A DNA stretch of 64,000 nucleotides from CAWEHU01 sp963808965. Its GTDB lineage: Bacteria; Pseudomonadota; Alphaproteobacteria; Acetobacterales; Acetobacteraceae. Shown here in pieces: positions 54,862 to 64,000 of the stretch. The position numbers and the translations under genes are program-made. The stretch is from positions 67,400-131,399 of the forward strand of contig CAWEHU010000011.1 of NCBI GenBank assembly GCA_963808965.1, written 5' to 3'. The number at the start of each line of letters is the position of its first letter. Within the stretch, counting starts at the first letter, position 1. The notes below the pieces were generated by a model that was not told the origin of the DNA, did not search any database, and worked only from the letters and a program-made list of their open reading frames with translations.

Positions 54862-55218
54862 ATGCTCCGAAAGAGTGCTCTCCCACGACAGAAGGCACTG
54901 TTGCTCGCAATCGGCTGCGCCCTCGCCATCCCGCTTTTTGCCCCCAGTCCCGCGCAGGCCTGGTGGGTGCGTGGCGGTTGGGGATGGCGTCCGGGGTTCG
55001 CCGTCGGCGTCGTCGTCGCCGCCGGTCGTCGTGGGTCCGCCCGTGGTCTACGCACCGCCGCCGGTCGCCTACGTACCGCCGCCCGTGGTGGCCGACCCCT
55101 ACCGCCGCCATTGGGTTCCTGCCCATTACAACTGGCGTGGCTTCTGGGTACCCGGGCACTGGGCATGACCGAGCGGACGAATTGGCGGGGCACCTGGGTC
55201 CCGGGCCACTGGACCTGA
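54862..55218 (+). CDS. Exported YXWGXW-repeat-type protein, probably with two compensating frameshifts
   Basis: Signal peptide (KALLLAIGCALAIPLFAP...AQA), then WWVRGGWGWRPGFAVGVVV. From about 55025 the family-like sequence moves to the next frame: VGPPVVYAPPPVAYVPPPVV, then RRHWVPAHYNWRGFWVPGHW. At about 55166 it moves back to the first frame, which ends RTNWRGTWVPGHWT, a second copy of the same repeat. The first frame stays open throughout (118 residues) but is Arg-rich nonsense in the middle. One extra and one missing base would explain this. Role unknown; such proteins are small secreted or envelope components. Confidence 0.6.
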   Translation: MLRKSALPRQKALLLAIGCALAIPLFAPSPAQAWWVRGGWGWRPGFAVGVVVAAGRRGSARGLRTAAGRLRTAARGGRPLPPPLGSCPLQLAWLLGTRALGMTERTNWRGTWVPGHWT

Positions 55219-55316
55219 GGCGCGCTCGCGGCTGAAACGCGCCCCTCCGGCAGAGATCGGTTTCCCTCACTGGCGTTTTGTTCCAGGATTTGCCCGATCC
55301 AGGGGAGGACGCCCGC

Positions 55317-57230
55317 ATGGCGGAGGGGACTCTGGCACCAGGAACCCTGCACAGGGCTCCGCGCGTGGCCACGATGACGCTGACGGCGCTCGGCATTGTC
55401 TACGGGGACATCGGGACCAGCCCCCTTTACGCATTGAAGCAAGCCGCCAGTTCGGGAGGGCCGCTCTCCCACGCTACCATTCTCGGCATCGTCTCCCTGA
55501 TCTTCTGGGCGCTGATTCTGGTCGTGTCGCTCAAATACGCGATCTTGATCCTGCGCGCCGACAATCACGGGGAAGGCGGGATCGTCGCGATGCTGGCGCT
55601 GCTCGATGCACGTCATGCCCCGGCGGGAAGCTGGCGAGCCTCGCTCCTCATCGTCGGGCTCATCGGCGCCGCGCTGCTCTATGGCGACGGGGTGATCACG
55701 CCGGCGATTTCGGTGCTCAGCGCGGTCGAGGGTCTCAAGCTCGACGCGCCGCAACTCACGCATCTCGTGATTCCGATCACGGTCGTGATCCTGATCGGCC
55801 TCTTCATGGTCCAGCGGCACGGCACCGAGTTCATCGGCTCGATCTTCGGCCCGGTGATGATGGCCTGGTTCGCGGTCATCGCGATCATGGGCATTGGCGG
55901 GATCGTGCGCGCGCCTGCGATCCTCGCCGCGCTCAATCCGCTGAGCGCCGTCACCTACCTGCTTCATGCCGGACCGGGCATCAGTTTCGCGGTGTTGGGA
56001 GCGGCATTTCTCGCCGTGACCGGGGGCGAAGCGATGTATGCGGATATGGGCCATTTCGGCCGCCGCCCGATCCGCCTCGGCTGGTTCTCGATCGTGCTGC
56101 CCGCGCTAACCCTCAACTATTTCGGCCAGGGTGCGCTGCTACTCACGGATCCCACAGCCGTCGAAAATCCCTTCTATCTTCTCGCGCCCCGCTGGGCCCA
56201 TTACCCGCTGGTCGTCTTCGCGACGCTGGCCACGATCATCGCCTCCCAGGCCATCATCTCCGGCGCCTACTCGCTGACGCAGCAGGCCATGCAGCTCGGC
56301 TTCCTGCCGCGCATGCGCGTGCTTCACACCTCGGGGCACGAGAAAGGCCAGATCTACATGCCGGTCGTGAACTGGGCGCTTGCGATCGGCACGATCGGCG
56401 CCGTGATCGGTTTCGAATCGTCGGACGCGCTCGGGGGGGCGTACGGCATCGCGGTCTCGATGCTGATGGCGATTACCACGGTACTGGCGGCTCTCATCGC
56501 GATGAAATGGGGCTATAGCCCGCTCGCGGTGGCCGCCGCGAATGGGTTCTTCCTCATTATCGACCTCATCTTCGTCGCCGCCAACGCGACCAAACTGATT
56601 GAAGGCGGCTGGTTCCCGCTCCTGCTCGCCGCGATCGTCGCATTCCTGATGCTGACCTGGCGAACCGGGTGGCACCTGCTCGAACGCCAGCGTTCCAGCA
56701 TGCGGCAGGACGAGACCGAATTCGTGGACTGGGTGCTCAAGCACCCGCCCATTCGCATTCCGGGCGCAGCCGCGATCTTCACGGCCGCGACCAGTGGCAT
56801 CCCGCTTGGCCTTACCCACAGCCTCCGCCACAATCGGGTGCTGCACGAGCGGTTACTGCTCGTCTCCACTGTCAACAAGGACGTGCCGCACGTCGATCCG
56901 GACAAGCGCGTCAAGCTCATCCCGATCGGCGTCGGCATCACCCGCGTTCTGCTCTATTTCGGGTTCATGGAAAGCCCCAACGTGATGGAAGGGCTCCGGA
57001 TCGCCTGCACAGACCCCGAACTGAGAGGCATAGATCCCGACCAGATCACTTACTACTCAAGGCGAGTCATGGTGATCCCGGGACACAAGGTTTCCGGCAT
57101 GTCAGCGTGGAGAAAGTCGATCTTCTCGGCGATGCACCTCAACGCCAATCTTCCCGCCGCTTATTTCGGCGTGCCGCCCTCGCAAGTCGTGGAAGTCGGG
57201 CTCGAGGTGGAGATTCGAGTTCGAACTTAG
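55317..57230 (+). CDS. kup: Low-affinity potassium transporter Kup
   Basis: KUP/HAK/KT potassium-proton symporter, 637 residues with twelve membrane helices and a cytoplasmic tail. The signature GIVYGDIGTSPLYALKQA is at the N-terminus; RADNHGEGGIVAMLALL, GDGVITPAISVLSAVEGL and VTGGEAMYADMGHFGRRPIR follow. The start at MAEGTLAPG is 13 codons inside the longest frame and follows GGGGAGGAC. The 3' end overlaps the convergent dehalogenase by four bases. Confidence 0.95.
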   Translation: MAEGTLAPGTLHRAPRVATMTLTALGIVYGDIGTSPLYALKQAASSGGPLSHATILGIVSLIFWALILVVSLKYAILILRADNHGEGGIVAMLALLDARHAPAGSWRASLLIVGLIGAALLYGDGVITPAISVLSAVEGLKLDAPQLTHLVIPITVVILIGLFMVQRHGTEFIGSIFGPVMMAWFAVIAIMGIGGIVRAPAILAALNPLSAVTYLLHAGPGISFAVLGAAFLAVTGGEAMYADMGHFGRRPIRLGWFSIVLPALTLNYFGQGALLLTDPTAVENPFYLLAPRWAHYPLVVFATLATIIASQAIISGAYSLTQQAMQLGFLPRMRVLHTSGHEKGQIYMPVVNWALAIGTIGAVIGFESSDALGGAYGIAVSMLMAITTVLAALIAMKWGYSPLAVAAANGFFLIIDLIFVAANATKLIEGGWFPLLLAAIVAFLMLTWRTGWHLLERQRSSMRQDETEFVDWVLKHPPIRIPGAAAIFTAATSGIPLGLTHSLRHNRVLHERLLLVSTVNKDVPHVDPDKRVKLIPIGVGITRVLLYFGFMESPNVMEGLRIACTDPELRGIDPDQITYYSRRVMVIPGHKVSGMSAWRKSIFSAMHLNANLPAAYFGVPPSQVVEVGLEVEIRVRT

Positions 57231-57940
57231 GCGCCGAGCTGGGTCGCGAGGTCCTCGATGTCGGTCGCTACCACATCCCACTCGCCCTCCGCATCGAAGT
57301 CGCGTTTCTGGTGCGGTCCGTATTCGGTCGGCCGTGCGAAGAATCCGGTGCGGAGCCCCAATCGCTTCGCCGCCGCCAGATCCGAGTTGTGCGCGGCGAC
57401 CATCATCACGCGGTCGGGCGGCAGATCGAGGATACGGCAGACCCCGAGATAGGTTTCGGGATCGGGCTTGTAGTGCCCGAACAGGTCGGAGCCGAAGATC
57501 ATGTCCCACGGTATCCCGGCGTGCTTCGCGATGTTCAGCAGAAGCGACACATTGCCGTTCGAGAGCGGGCCGATGATGTAGCGGCGCTTCAATCGGGTCA
57601 GGCCGGGAAGCGAGTCGGGCCATGGTTGCAACCGGTGCCAACCGCGATTGATGTGCTGCTTGTCGGCCTCGCTCAGCCCTTCCACCCCGAAATCGGCGAC
57701 AAGCCGCTCCAGCGTGGCGCGATGCAGATCATCCAGTCTTGTCCAGGGCAGCTCGCCCCGGCGCACCCGATCCATCGAGGGCGCATAGGCGGCACGCCAC
57801 GCATCCACGAGCCCCGTCCAATCCGCCGCGATTTCGCGCTCCCGGCCGAAAGCGGTCAGTTCCGCGATGAGACTGCCGCGCCAATCGACCACGGTGCCGA
57901 AGGTGTCGAACACGAGCGCGGAAAGAGCCGTGCTGTCCAT
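57227..57940 (-). CDS. Haloacid dehalogenase type II
   Basis: HAD-superfamily hydrolase, 237 residues. Nucleophile motif LVFDTFGTVVDWR, motif II GPLSNGNVSLLLNIAK, Lys in HYKPDPETYL, and the C-terminal MVAAHNSDLAAAKRLGLRTG, which fit (S)-2-haloacid dehalogenases. In many genomes these enzymes act on other small substrates, so dehalogenation is not proven. The start is placed at MDSTALSAL; a start six codons upstream is possible. Confidence 0.88.
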   Translation of the reverse strand: MDSTALSALVFDTFGTVVDWRGSLIAELTAFGREREIAADWTGLVDAWRAAYAPSMDRVRRGELPWTRLDDLHRATLERLVADFGVEGLSEADKQHINRGWHRLQPWPDSLPGLTRLKRRYIIGPLSNGNVSLLLNIAKHAGIPWDMIFGSDLFGHYKPDPETYLGVCRILDLPPDRVMMVAAHNSDLAAAKRLGLRTGFFARPTEYGPHQKRDFDAEGEWDVVATDIEDLATQLGA

Positions 57941-57954
57941 GTGGGCTTCTCTCG

Positions 57955-60900
57955 TCAAAATATGCCGAATACGCCGCGCAGAAATCCCGGCGTCAGCGCC
58001 GAAAGCGGGTTCACGGATACTTGCGGGTCGGCGAGCGGCCCGCGGATCGTGTAGCTCGCCGCGAACAAGCCGCCGCCCTTCTCTGGACTGAACAGGCGGC
58101 CAACCAGCGGCACGTTGCCAAGCAGCGAGTTGAAGAAATACGCCGGCACGATGGTGCCTTCCATATCCGCCCGGTCCGACGCGAGATTGACGCGACCCTT
58201 TGCGGTGAGGCCCAGCGAGGGACTGAACGCGCGCGCATCAGCGAGATCAAGTGTGTCTCCCGCGAGGGTGAACGGGGCGACGAGGCGGGTGAAGCCGAGG
58301 CCCGGTCCCTGGGTCATCTCCACAAGCCCATACAAGGTCATCGCCTGCAACAGCCGTGCAAGCGCGGGCGCGTTGCGGACGCGGAAGTCGCGGATTTCGG
58401 CCGAACCCGACAACGGGTGATCCGCCCGGCTGTCGTCGTAGCTGCCCGAAACGGTGAGGACACCTCCTTGCATCGTGTCCATGAGATCGAGCACACGGAG
58501 CAGCCCGCCCGCGTCATTGGCGCTCGCGGTCAGCTTGCGGCCGCCCCGGTCCGGGAGGATGTCGAGGCGAAACCCCGCGTTCGGCGCCGTGCGCGCCTCG
58601 AGATGCAGACGCCGCATCACGCGGCCATCGTCCTCCACGTTGAGCACGATGGCCGTCACCGCCCGCCCCTCGCCCATGATCGCCCGGTCGAATCGCGCAT
58701 CCACCGCCCACGGCTGCGACGAATCCTCTTTCGCTTCCGGTGGCTTCTCGGAAGCCCTGTTCCGGCGTGACATGCGTGCGCTCAGGTCGAGGAGCTGGCC
58801 GTTGAACGTCGCCTGGATCGGGCCGGTCCCGTTGGCGGGCGGGAAGCGCACGGTGCCCGTCGCTTGGGTTCGTCCGAGCACGATGCGGTCCAGCCGCAGC
58901 AGGCTCGGCGCACCGCCGGCGTAGTCGGCCCGGCCGCGCAAATCCAGCCGCGCGCCGCTCACGAGGATATTGTCAACACCGACGAGCTTGTCGTGACTGA
59001 GCCGCAAACGCGCCGAGCCAGTTGCAGGGTTGCCGGCCGGCTTGCGCCAAGCGAGCGGTGAGGCGGCCAGCTCCGCCTGGGTCAGATCGGCCGCCACGTC
59101 CAACTGACCTCGCCCGTCCCGCCGCTCGGTCAAGGTCGCTTGCAGGGCTGCGGACCCGGACAGCGCCGCTCCCGCGTCGAGGCCGGCGGCCGCCAGCTGC
59201 TTCGCACTGGCCTCGCCGGAAACGCTGATCTTTTGCAACACCTGCGAAGGCGGACCGGCGCGAAAATCCATCTCGGCGGCGATCTCAGCCGGAATGTTCG
59301 CGAGCAACGCGCGGCCGTTCAGTTTCATGCCGTCGTCGCTCGCTTCGAGGTCCAGCACACCTTGGTCGAGATCACGTCCCGCGGCGATCGCGGTCAAATG
59401 CACGCCGTCGAGATGCGCCTGCGTGCGGATCGCGATCTGCTCCATCTGCACGTTGTTGTCCAAAGGGAGTTGCACGTTGAGGCGAACGGAAACCTGGCCG
59501 GCCGGATCGCGCAGATCCACGGGATGCTTGCTCAACAACTGGAGCCGCGGGTTCCTCAATAGCGCAATCACATCCGGCAGGCCGCCGGCCGCGTCGATCT
59601 CGATCGCACCGAACTGGTCCGGGTGCGTAATGCCGGTGATGCGCATGCGACCGCCGCGCACGGCCAACCCGCCCGTTCCCGTCTCGCCGCGCTTGCCTTC
59701 CTGGCGCTGCCGGCCGCTCTGAGCGGTGATCTCGATCGTATCGGGATCGATGACCCGCAGCTTCGCTTGCGCATGGTCGATGGGCGGCACCGGGCGGAGC
59801 CAATGAACGGTTAGCCCGTCACCGTCCAGCGTGCCCGAGGCGCTGGTGAGCGCGACGCGCGCAAGATCCGTTGTCCCTTCCAGCGCGAGATCGATGTGGC
59901 CGTTGCGCGCGGTTCCGGCCGTGATGTTCTGGGTGATCCACCCGCGCGCCCCGCCGCCCACGCCCTCCGGCCACAATCGGGGCAAATCGGCAAAGGCCGC
60001 CTGGTCCAGATCGAGCCCAAGCTCCGCTCGCAGCTTGTCCGGCTCGCGCCGCAGGACACCGTGCGTCTGCAATACAGTCGCGAGGCCCGCCTCATGGCCC
60101 CGCAGCGTGATCCGGAGCGTCTGGAGATTGACGTTGTCCGGCGTACCACTCGCGACCAGCGCGGCCCCGACAAGCGGGATCGTCGTCGCGCCGATACGAG
60201 CCTGCCCCGACCCTACGTCCGCGTTGAGCCGAACCTGCTGAAGCGCGAGCCGTGGCCCGAGGTCGATTTCGGCCTCGCCGCTCACCGGTGCGTCCAGCAT
60301 GCCGAGAGCCGCCAATCCTGGTGCGGCGCGGGCCAGCGCGGCGGGATCCACCGGGCTCAGGCGAATGCGCACCCGCGAGGCAGCGCCGCCCGCGTCCAAC
60401 GCCGCCGAGACCAGCACTCCGGCCCGCTGGTCGCCCAGCTCGAAGCTCGCGGCTGCCTTCCCTTGCACGCCACCTTTCGGCTGGCGCACAAAATCGACGT
60501 CGCTCGCGACGATCCGCCACGCTGCGCCCAGCTTCCGGTCGACCACGATGACATTGGCATCACGGATGCGCACGCGCCGGAGTTGACTGTAGCGCGAGAC
60601 GCGGTGCCGGTTCCGGTCCGACTCCGGCGGATTGGCGAGCTCCCGCATCAACGCCGTGAAGGACGACGCCTCGGGCGGGGACTTCGTGTCGGTTTCTTGC
60701 GCCGGCTCTCCGCTCTCGTCCGCCTCCGACAGACTGCCCAGATCGACCGCGATCGATCCGTCGGGACCGCGAAGCACCCGCAAGCGGGGACGTTCGACTT
60801 CAATCGCGCGAGGCCGGATGTGGCCGAGCAGCAGGGAGCCGAGCGAAAGCGAGACCTCTGCGCGCGGCACGCTCAGAATTGGGACACCCGCCGCGTCGGC

Positions 60901-61191
60901 CGCTGTGACGTCCAGCAGGCGAATGTCGAGGGGCCGATCGACCCCCATGCGGAATCCTTCCCAGGCGAGCGCGGCCGAGCCCACCTTCAGCCGCGTCGGG
61001 CCGTTGTCTCCGTTGACCGCATCTTCGATCCGATGCGCGAGCCAGGGCAGATCCACCGGCCCTTGCGAAAGCCGCCAGGCCGCCCACGCGCCGCCGACGC
61101 CAGCCAGAATCGTCAGAAGCAGCGCGAAGGTCGCCAGCCGGTGCAGGATGACAACAAGCCCGCGCGCCGCTTGACCCGGCAGTCGGCTCAC
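57955..61191 (-). CDS. Large AsmA-like envelope protein (DUF3971/AsmA2 domains)
   Basis: 1078 residues. An N-terminal membrane anchor (LATFALLLTILAGVGGAWAA) precedes a long periplasmic repeat-beta region: VDLPWLAHRIEDAVNG, VPILSVPRAEVSLSLGSLLL typical of DUF3971, and a C-terminal AsmA2 part with ADIRDFRVRNAPALARLL-like and GLTAKGRVNLASDRADMEGT. Such proteins (YhdP/TamB relatives) form lipid-transfer bridges between the membranes in known cases, so a role in phospholipid or hopanoid transport is plausible but unproven. GTG start. It lies divergent from glnE with about 17 bases between starts, so their promoters must overlap the opposite gene. Confidence 0.82.
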   Translation of the reverse strand: MSRLPGQAARGLVVILHRLATFALLLTILAGVGGAWAAWRLSQGPVDLPWLAHRIEDAVNGDNGPTRLKVGSAALAWEGFRMGVDRPLDIRLLDVTAADAAGVPILSVPRAEVSLSLGSLLLGHIRPRAIEVERPRLRVLRGPDGSIAVDLGSLSEADESGEPAQETDTKSPPEASSFTALMRELANPPESDRNRHRVSRYSQLRRVRIRDANVIVVDRKLGAAWRIVASDVDFVRQPKGGVQGKAAASFELGDQRAGVLVSAALDAGGAASRVRIRLSPVDPAALARAAPGLAALGMLDAPVSGEAEIDLGPRLALQQVRLNADVGSGQARIGATTIPLVGAALVASGTPDNVNLQTLRITLRGHEAGLATVLQTHGVLRREPDKLRAELGLDLDQAAFADLPRLWPEGVGGGARGWITQNITAGTARNGHIDLALEGTTDLARVALTSASGTLDGDGLTVHWLRPVPPIDHAQAKLRVIDPDTIEITAQSGRQRQEGKRGETGTGGLAVRGGRMRITGITHPDQFGAIEIDAAGGLPDVIALLRNPRLQLLSKHPVDLRDPAGQVSVRLNVQLPLDNNVQMEQIAIRTQAHLDGVHLTAIAAGRDLDQGVLDLEASDDGMKLNGRALLANIPAEIAAEMDFRAGPPSQVLQKISVSGEASAKQLAAAGLDAGAALSGSAALQATLTERRDGRGQLDVAADLTQAELAASPLAWRKPAGNPATGSARLRLSHDKLVGVDNILVSGARLDLRGRADYAGGAPSLLRLDRIVLGRTQATGTVRFPPANGTGPIQATFNGQLLDLSARMSRRNRASEKPPEAKEDSSQPWAVDARFDRAIMGEGRAVTAIVLNVEDDGRVMRRLHLEARTAPNAGFRLDILPDRGGRKLTASANDAGGLLRVLDLMDTMQGGVLTVSGSYDDSRADHPLSGSAEIRDFRVRNAPALARLLQAMTLYGLVEMTQGPGLGFTRLVAPFTLAGDTLDLADARAFSPSLGLTAKGRVNLASDRADMEGTIVPAYFFNSLLGNVPLVGRLFSPEKGGGLFAASYTIRGPLADPQVSVNPLSALTPGFLRGVFGIF

Positions 61192-61208
61192 GGCCAGCCT
61201 GCCGCCGT

Positions 61209-64000
61209 ATGAACGAGACGGTATTCCGCCTGCCGCTGGCCTGGCCGCGACCTTACGATCCGGCCGCCGCCGCGCGGCTCGTGGAACGTTTCACCGAGCT
61301 TGGCCCTGCCGAGCGGGCGCTCGCCGCCGAGCCCGCTCCCGCCGCGCTGCTCGCTTGCCTCGGCGGCAACAGCCCCTTTTTGTCGGATCTCGCGATCCGC
61401 GAAGCCGAGGCGTTCCTCGCGATCGTGAAAGACGGACCGGATGCGGTGACGGAAACGGCGCTCGCCGACATCGCGACGATCTCGGCCACGACCAAGCGCC
61501 CGCACCTGGCCTCGGCGCTGCGCCGGGCCAAACGGGTTATCGCGCTCGCGACCGCCGTCGCCGATATCGGCGGGATCTGGTCCCTGCACCGGGTCACGGG
61601 CGTACTCACGACGCTTGCGGAGACGGCGCTCCGCCTGTCCGTCGCCCACCTGCTGCGGGCAGCCCACGATTCCGGGGAGCTGCGCCTCGCCGACCCGGAC
61701 GACCCCGCCCAGGGCAGCGGATTGACTGTGCTCGGCATGGGAAAGCTTGGCGCGCGTGAGCTGAATTACTCGAGCGATGTGGACCTCGTGCTGCTCTATG
61801 ACCCAAGCGCCGGAGTATACATGGATCGGGACGGCGATGACGCGATGGGGGCCTGTTACACCCGGATCGCGCGCAACCTCGTCACCCTCATGGAAGCGCG
61901 GGACGCGAACGGCTACGTGTTCCGCACCGATCTGCGCCTGCGCCCCGATCCCGCCGCGACCCCGCCGGCGGTCGCCCTGCCCGCCGCCATCGCCTACTAC
62001 GAAAGCATGGGCGAGAACTGGGAACGCGCCGCGCTCTCGAAAGCGCGGCCCGTGGCCGGGGATCTGGAGCTTGGCGCCGGGTTCCTGCAGGACATACGCC
62101 CCTTCGTATGGCGCCGCGGCCTCGATTTCGCCGCTGTAGCCGACGTCCACGCGATGAAGCGTCGCATCGACGCGCACAAGGGCGGCGCGCTTCTGGCGCA
62201 TGGCGATCCCCTTGCCCGCATAGCCGGACATAACGTCAAGCTCGGGGAAGGCGGCATCCGCGAAATCGAGTTCCTGGCGCAGACATTGCAACTGGTGTGG
62301 GGCGGACGCGACCCGGGACTTCGGGATCCGACGACGCTGGGCGCACTGCGCCGCTTGGCCCGGTCTGGCCACATCCCGCGCGAAGCCGCCGACGAACTGG
62401 CGATCGCGTACCGCTTCCTCCGCTCGGTCGAGCACCGGCTACAGATGATCGCGGACCGGCAAACCCATACCCTGCCGGAACGGGAAGAAGAGCTGGCGCG
62501 AGTTCGGGGTGTTCATGGGCTTCCCTGACGCGACCGCCTTCGCGGAGCATCTGCTCGGGCACCTCGCCCGCGTGCGTGCCCGCTATGCAGAAATATTCGA
62601 GCGCGTGCCGGACCTGCCGACCATCGTGGCGATCGCCAGCGACCAGCTCGATTTCAGCGGCAGCCAAGACGTGCCTGAACATACGGTCAGATCCCTGAGG
62701 GCGCTGGGCTTCTCCAACATTCCGGGCATCGCCCGGAGTGTGCGCGGCTGGAAGGCCGGACACGTCCGCGCGCTCCGCTCCGAACGCGCACGCGAGTTGA
62801 TGGAGCAGATGTTGCCGATGATCCTCGGCGCGCTCGCCGCACAGCCGCAGCCCGACGCCGCCTTCGGACGCTTCGACGCATTCATCTCGCGTCTGCCCGC
62901 AGGCGTTCAGATTCTGTCGCTCTTTCAGCGCAATCCGCATCTGATGGATCGCGTCGCGGCCGTCCTCGGCGCCGCGCCTACCCTCGCGGATCACCTCGCC
63001 CGGCATCCCGCGGCGCTTGATGGCCTGCTCTCGCCGGAGAACGATCCGGAGCCTTCGCGCCTGCTCCGAGTCCGGCTGCGGGATGCGCGCGTGCTGGAAG
63101 ATGCGATCGAAACCATTCGGCGGACGGTGCGCGAGGAGGACTTCAACATCTCGGTCGCGACGATGGAGGGCCGGCTCAACGCCGACGAGGCCGGCCTGCG
63201 TCGGACGAAACTTGCCGATTCCGCGCTCGCAGCGCTGCTGCCCCGGGTGCTTGCGGATTTTGCGCAGCGCTACGGCCGGGTGCGCGGAGGCGGGATGGTC
63301 GTGGTTGCGCTCGGCAAAGCGGGCGGGCCGCGAGATGATGGCGGGATCCGACCTCGACCTGATGCTGGTGTACGAGCACCCTCCCGAGGTGATCGAAAGC
63401 CGCGGGGCACGCCGGATTCCGGCGAGCCAATGGTTCGGCCGCGCGGCTCACGCCTTCATCGCCGCGCTCACTGGACCCGGCGCGGATGGGCCGCTCTATG
63501 CGGTCGATATGCGCCTTCGCCCCTCGGGCAATAAAGGCCCGGTCGCCGTGTCGCTGCCGGCTTTCCAGCGGTATCACGCCGAATTGGCCTGGACCTGGGA
63601 ACGGCTCGCGCTCACCCGCGCCCGTGTGGTCGCGGGCCGGCCCGCACACGCGCGGCCCGTTCAAGCGGCCATCACGGAGGCAATCACGGCGACCGGGGAT
63701 CCGGTCCGCATCCGTGCCGATGCCGCCGCCATGCGCGCCCGCATGGTGCGGGATCTCCCGCCGGACGGACCCTGGGACGTGAAGCTCCGGGCTGGGCGGA
63801 TTGGTCGAGGTGGAGTTCATCGCGCAGGTGCTCCAGTTGGTCCACGCACGGGAGCGGCCGGATGTCCTCCGCACGACCACCCGCCTCGCTCTGGCGCATC
63901 TCGCGAAAGCCGGTCTGCTGCCTGCGGACGATGCCGCGCTGCTCGTGCGGGCAGACCGGATCTGGCGCACGGTGCAGGGAATGCTGCGCATCACCGTCGG
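61209..64000 (+). CDS. glnE: Bifunctional glutamine synthetase adenylyltransferase/adenylyl-removing enzyme GlnE, three frameshifts, 3' end outside window
   Basis: GlnE adenylylates and de-adenylylates glutamine synthetase under PII control, linking it to glnD at the other end of the window. First frame: GLTVLGMGKLGARELNYSSD, VDLVLLYD and FRTDLRLRPDPA. The second frame, from about 62505 (FGVFMGFPDATAFAEHLLGH to MVVVALGKAGG), and the third, from about 63318 (REMMAGSDLDLMLVYEHPPE, YAVDMRLRPSGNKGPV), hold the second nucleotidyltransferase domain. The fourth frame starts near 63790 (GLVEVEFIAQVLQLVHARE). One extra base at each junction explains all. About 930 residues are visible of roughly 980. 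Probably sequencing errors. Confidence 0.92.

Noticed and set aside
54711..56054. 447-codon open frame on the minus strand
   Set aside because: Covers the YXWGXW gene and the start of kup in antisense; no recognisable protein.
1..64000. CRISPR array, transposase, prophage genes or rRNA
   Set aside because: No regular repeat-spacer pattern, DDE/serine recombinase motif, phage structural motif or rRNA sequence was seen on either strand.

Overview
The window is GC-rich DNA from an alphaproteobacterium, probably close to the Rhodospirillales/Acetobacterales. This rests on gene content and neighbourhoods rather than on any database search: mutS-glnD, gatCAB with a bacterial-type AspRS, prmC next to a DUF4167 gene, aspS near rnd, an EipB (DUF1849) gene, a zinc-ribbon DinB, and a hopanoid side-chain operon. 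Genes are densely packed on both strands, and many neighbours share start and stop codons.

Layout. 1-12 kb: the 3' end of mutS, glnD (broken), a Rieske oxygenase/reductase pair, a DUF72 protein, ruvX (broken), gatC-gatA-gatB and a glutathione transferase. 12-18 kb: tRNA-Ser(GCT), a PRC-barrel protein, a divergent dehydrogenase/MFS pair, a gene-poor stretch, a cupin and tRNA-Ala(CGC). 17-25 kb: a HugZ-like protein, pckA, prmC, DUF4167, a NUDIX hydrolase divergent from an Atm1-type ABC exporter, and rpmB. 25-29 kb: small exported proteins, an AEC transporter and a PEP-CTERM SGNH hydrolase.

28.8-38.4 kb on the minus strand is one long, mostly overlapping gene run: tusA, a histone-deacetylase-like gene, xseB, ispA, dxs, hpnM, hpnI, hpnJ, hpnK and an agmatinase-family gene. 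It joins isoprenoid precursor supply (dxs, ispA) to hopanoid glycosylation, deacetylation and cyclitol formation (hpnI, hpnK, hpnJ). An amidinohydrolase is translationally coupled at its end. 38.5-46.5 kb: a ROK kinase, dinB, an alpha/beta hydrolase, a split general-stress-like gene, a 3-hydroxybutyrate oligomer hydrolase, EipB and a CHAP-like protein. 46.5-52.5 kb: aspS, a MazE/MazF pair, a relic fragment of an aspS-like gene, an exported low-complexity protein, a PQQ-type sugar dehydrogenase, tRNA-Gln(TTG) and rnd. 52.5-54.7 kb: a visibly AT-richer island of small or broken reading frames. 54.8-64 kb: a YXWGXW-type exported protein, kup, a haloacid dehalogenase, a very large AsmA-like protein, and glnE (broken, running off the window).

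The most important caution is that at least ten genes, most of them core genes, are interrupted by single-base shifts. Each is restored to a full-length, motif-complete protein by changing one base per site, and nearly all the sites carry one extra base. This looks like uncorrected sequencing or assembly error rather than biology. No CRISPR array, prophage, transposase or clearly new defence system was seen. The most biologically interesting leads are the amidinohydrolase in the hopanoid operon, the aspS-like relic, and a dispersed nested-palindrome repeat that supplies coding sequence to two genes.
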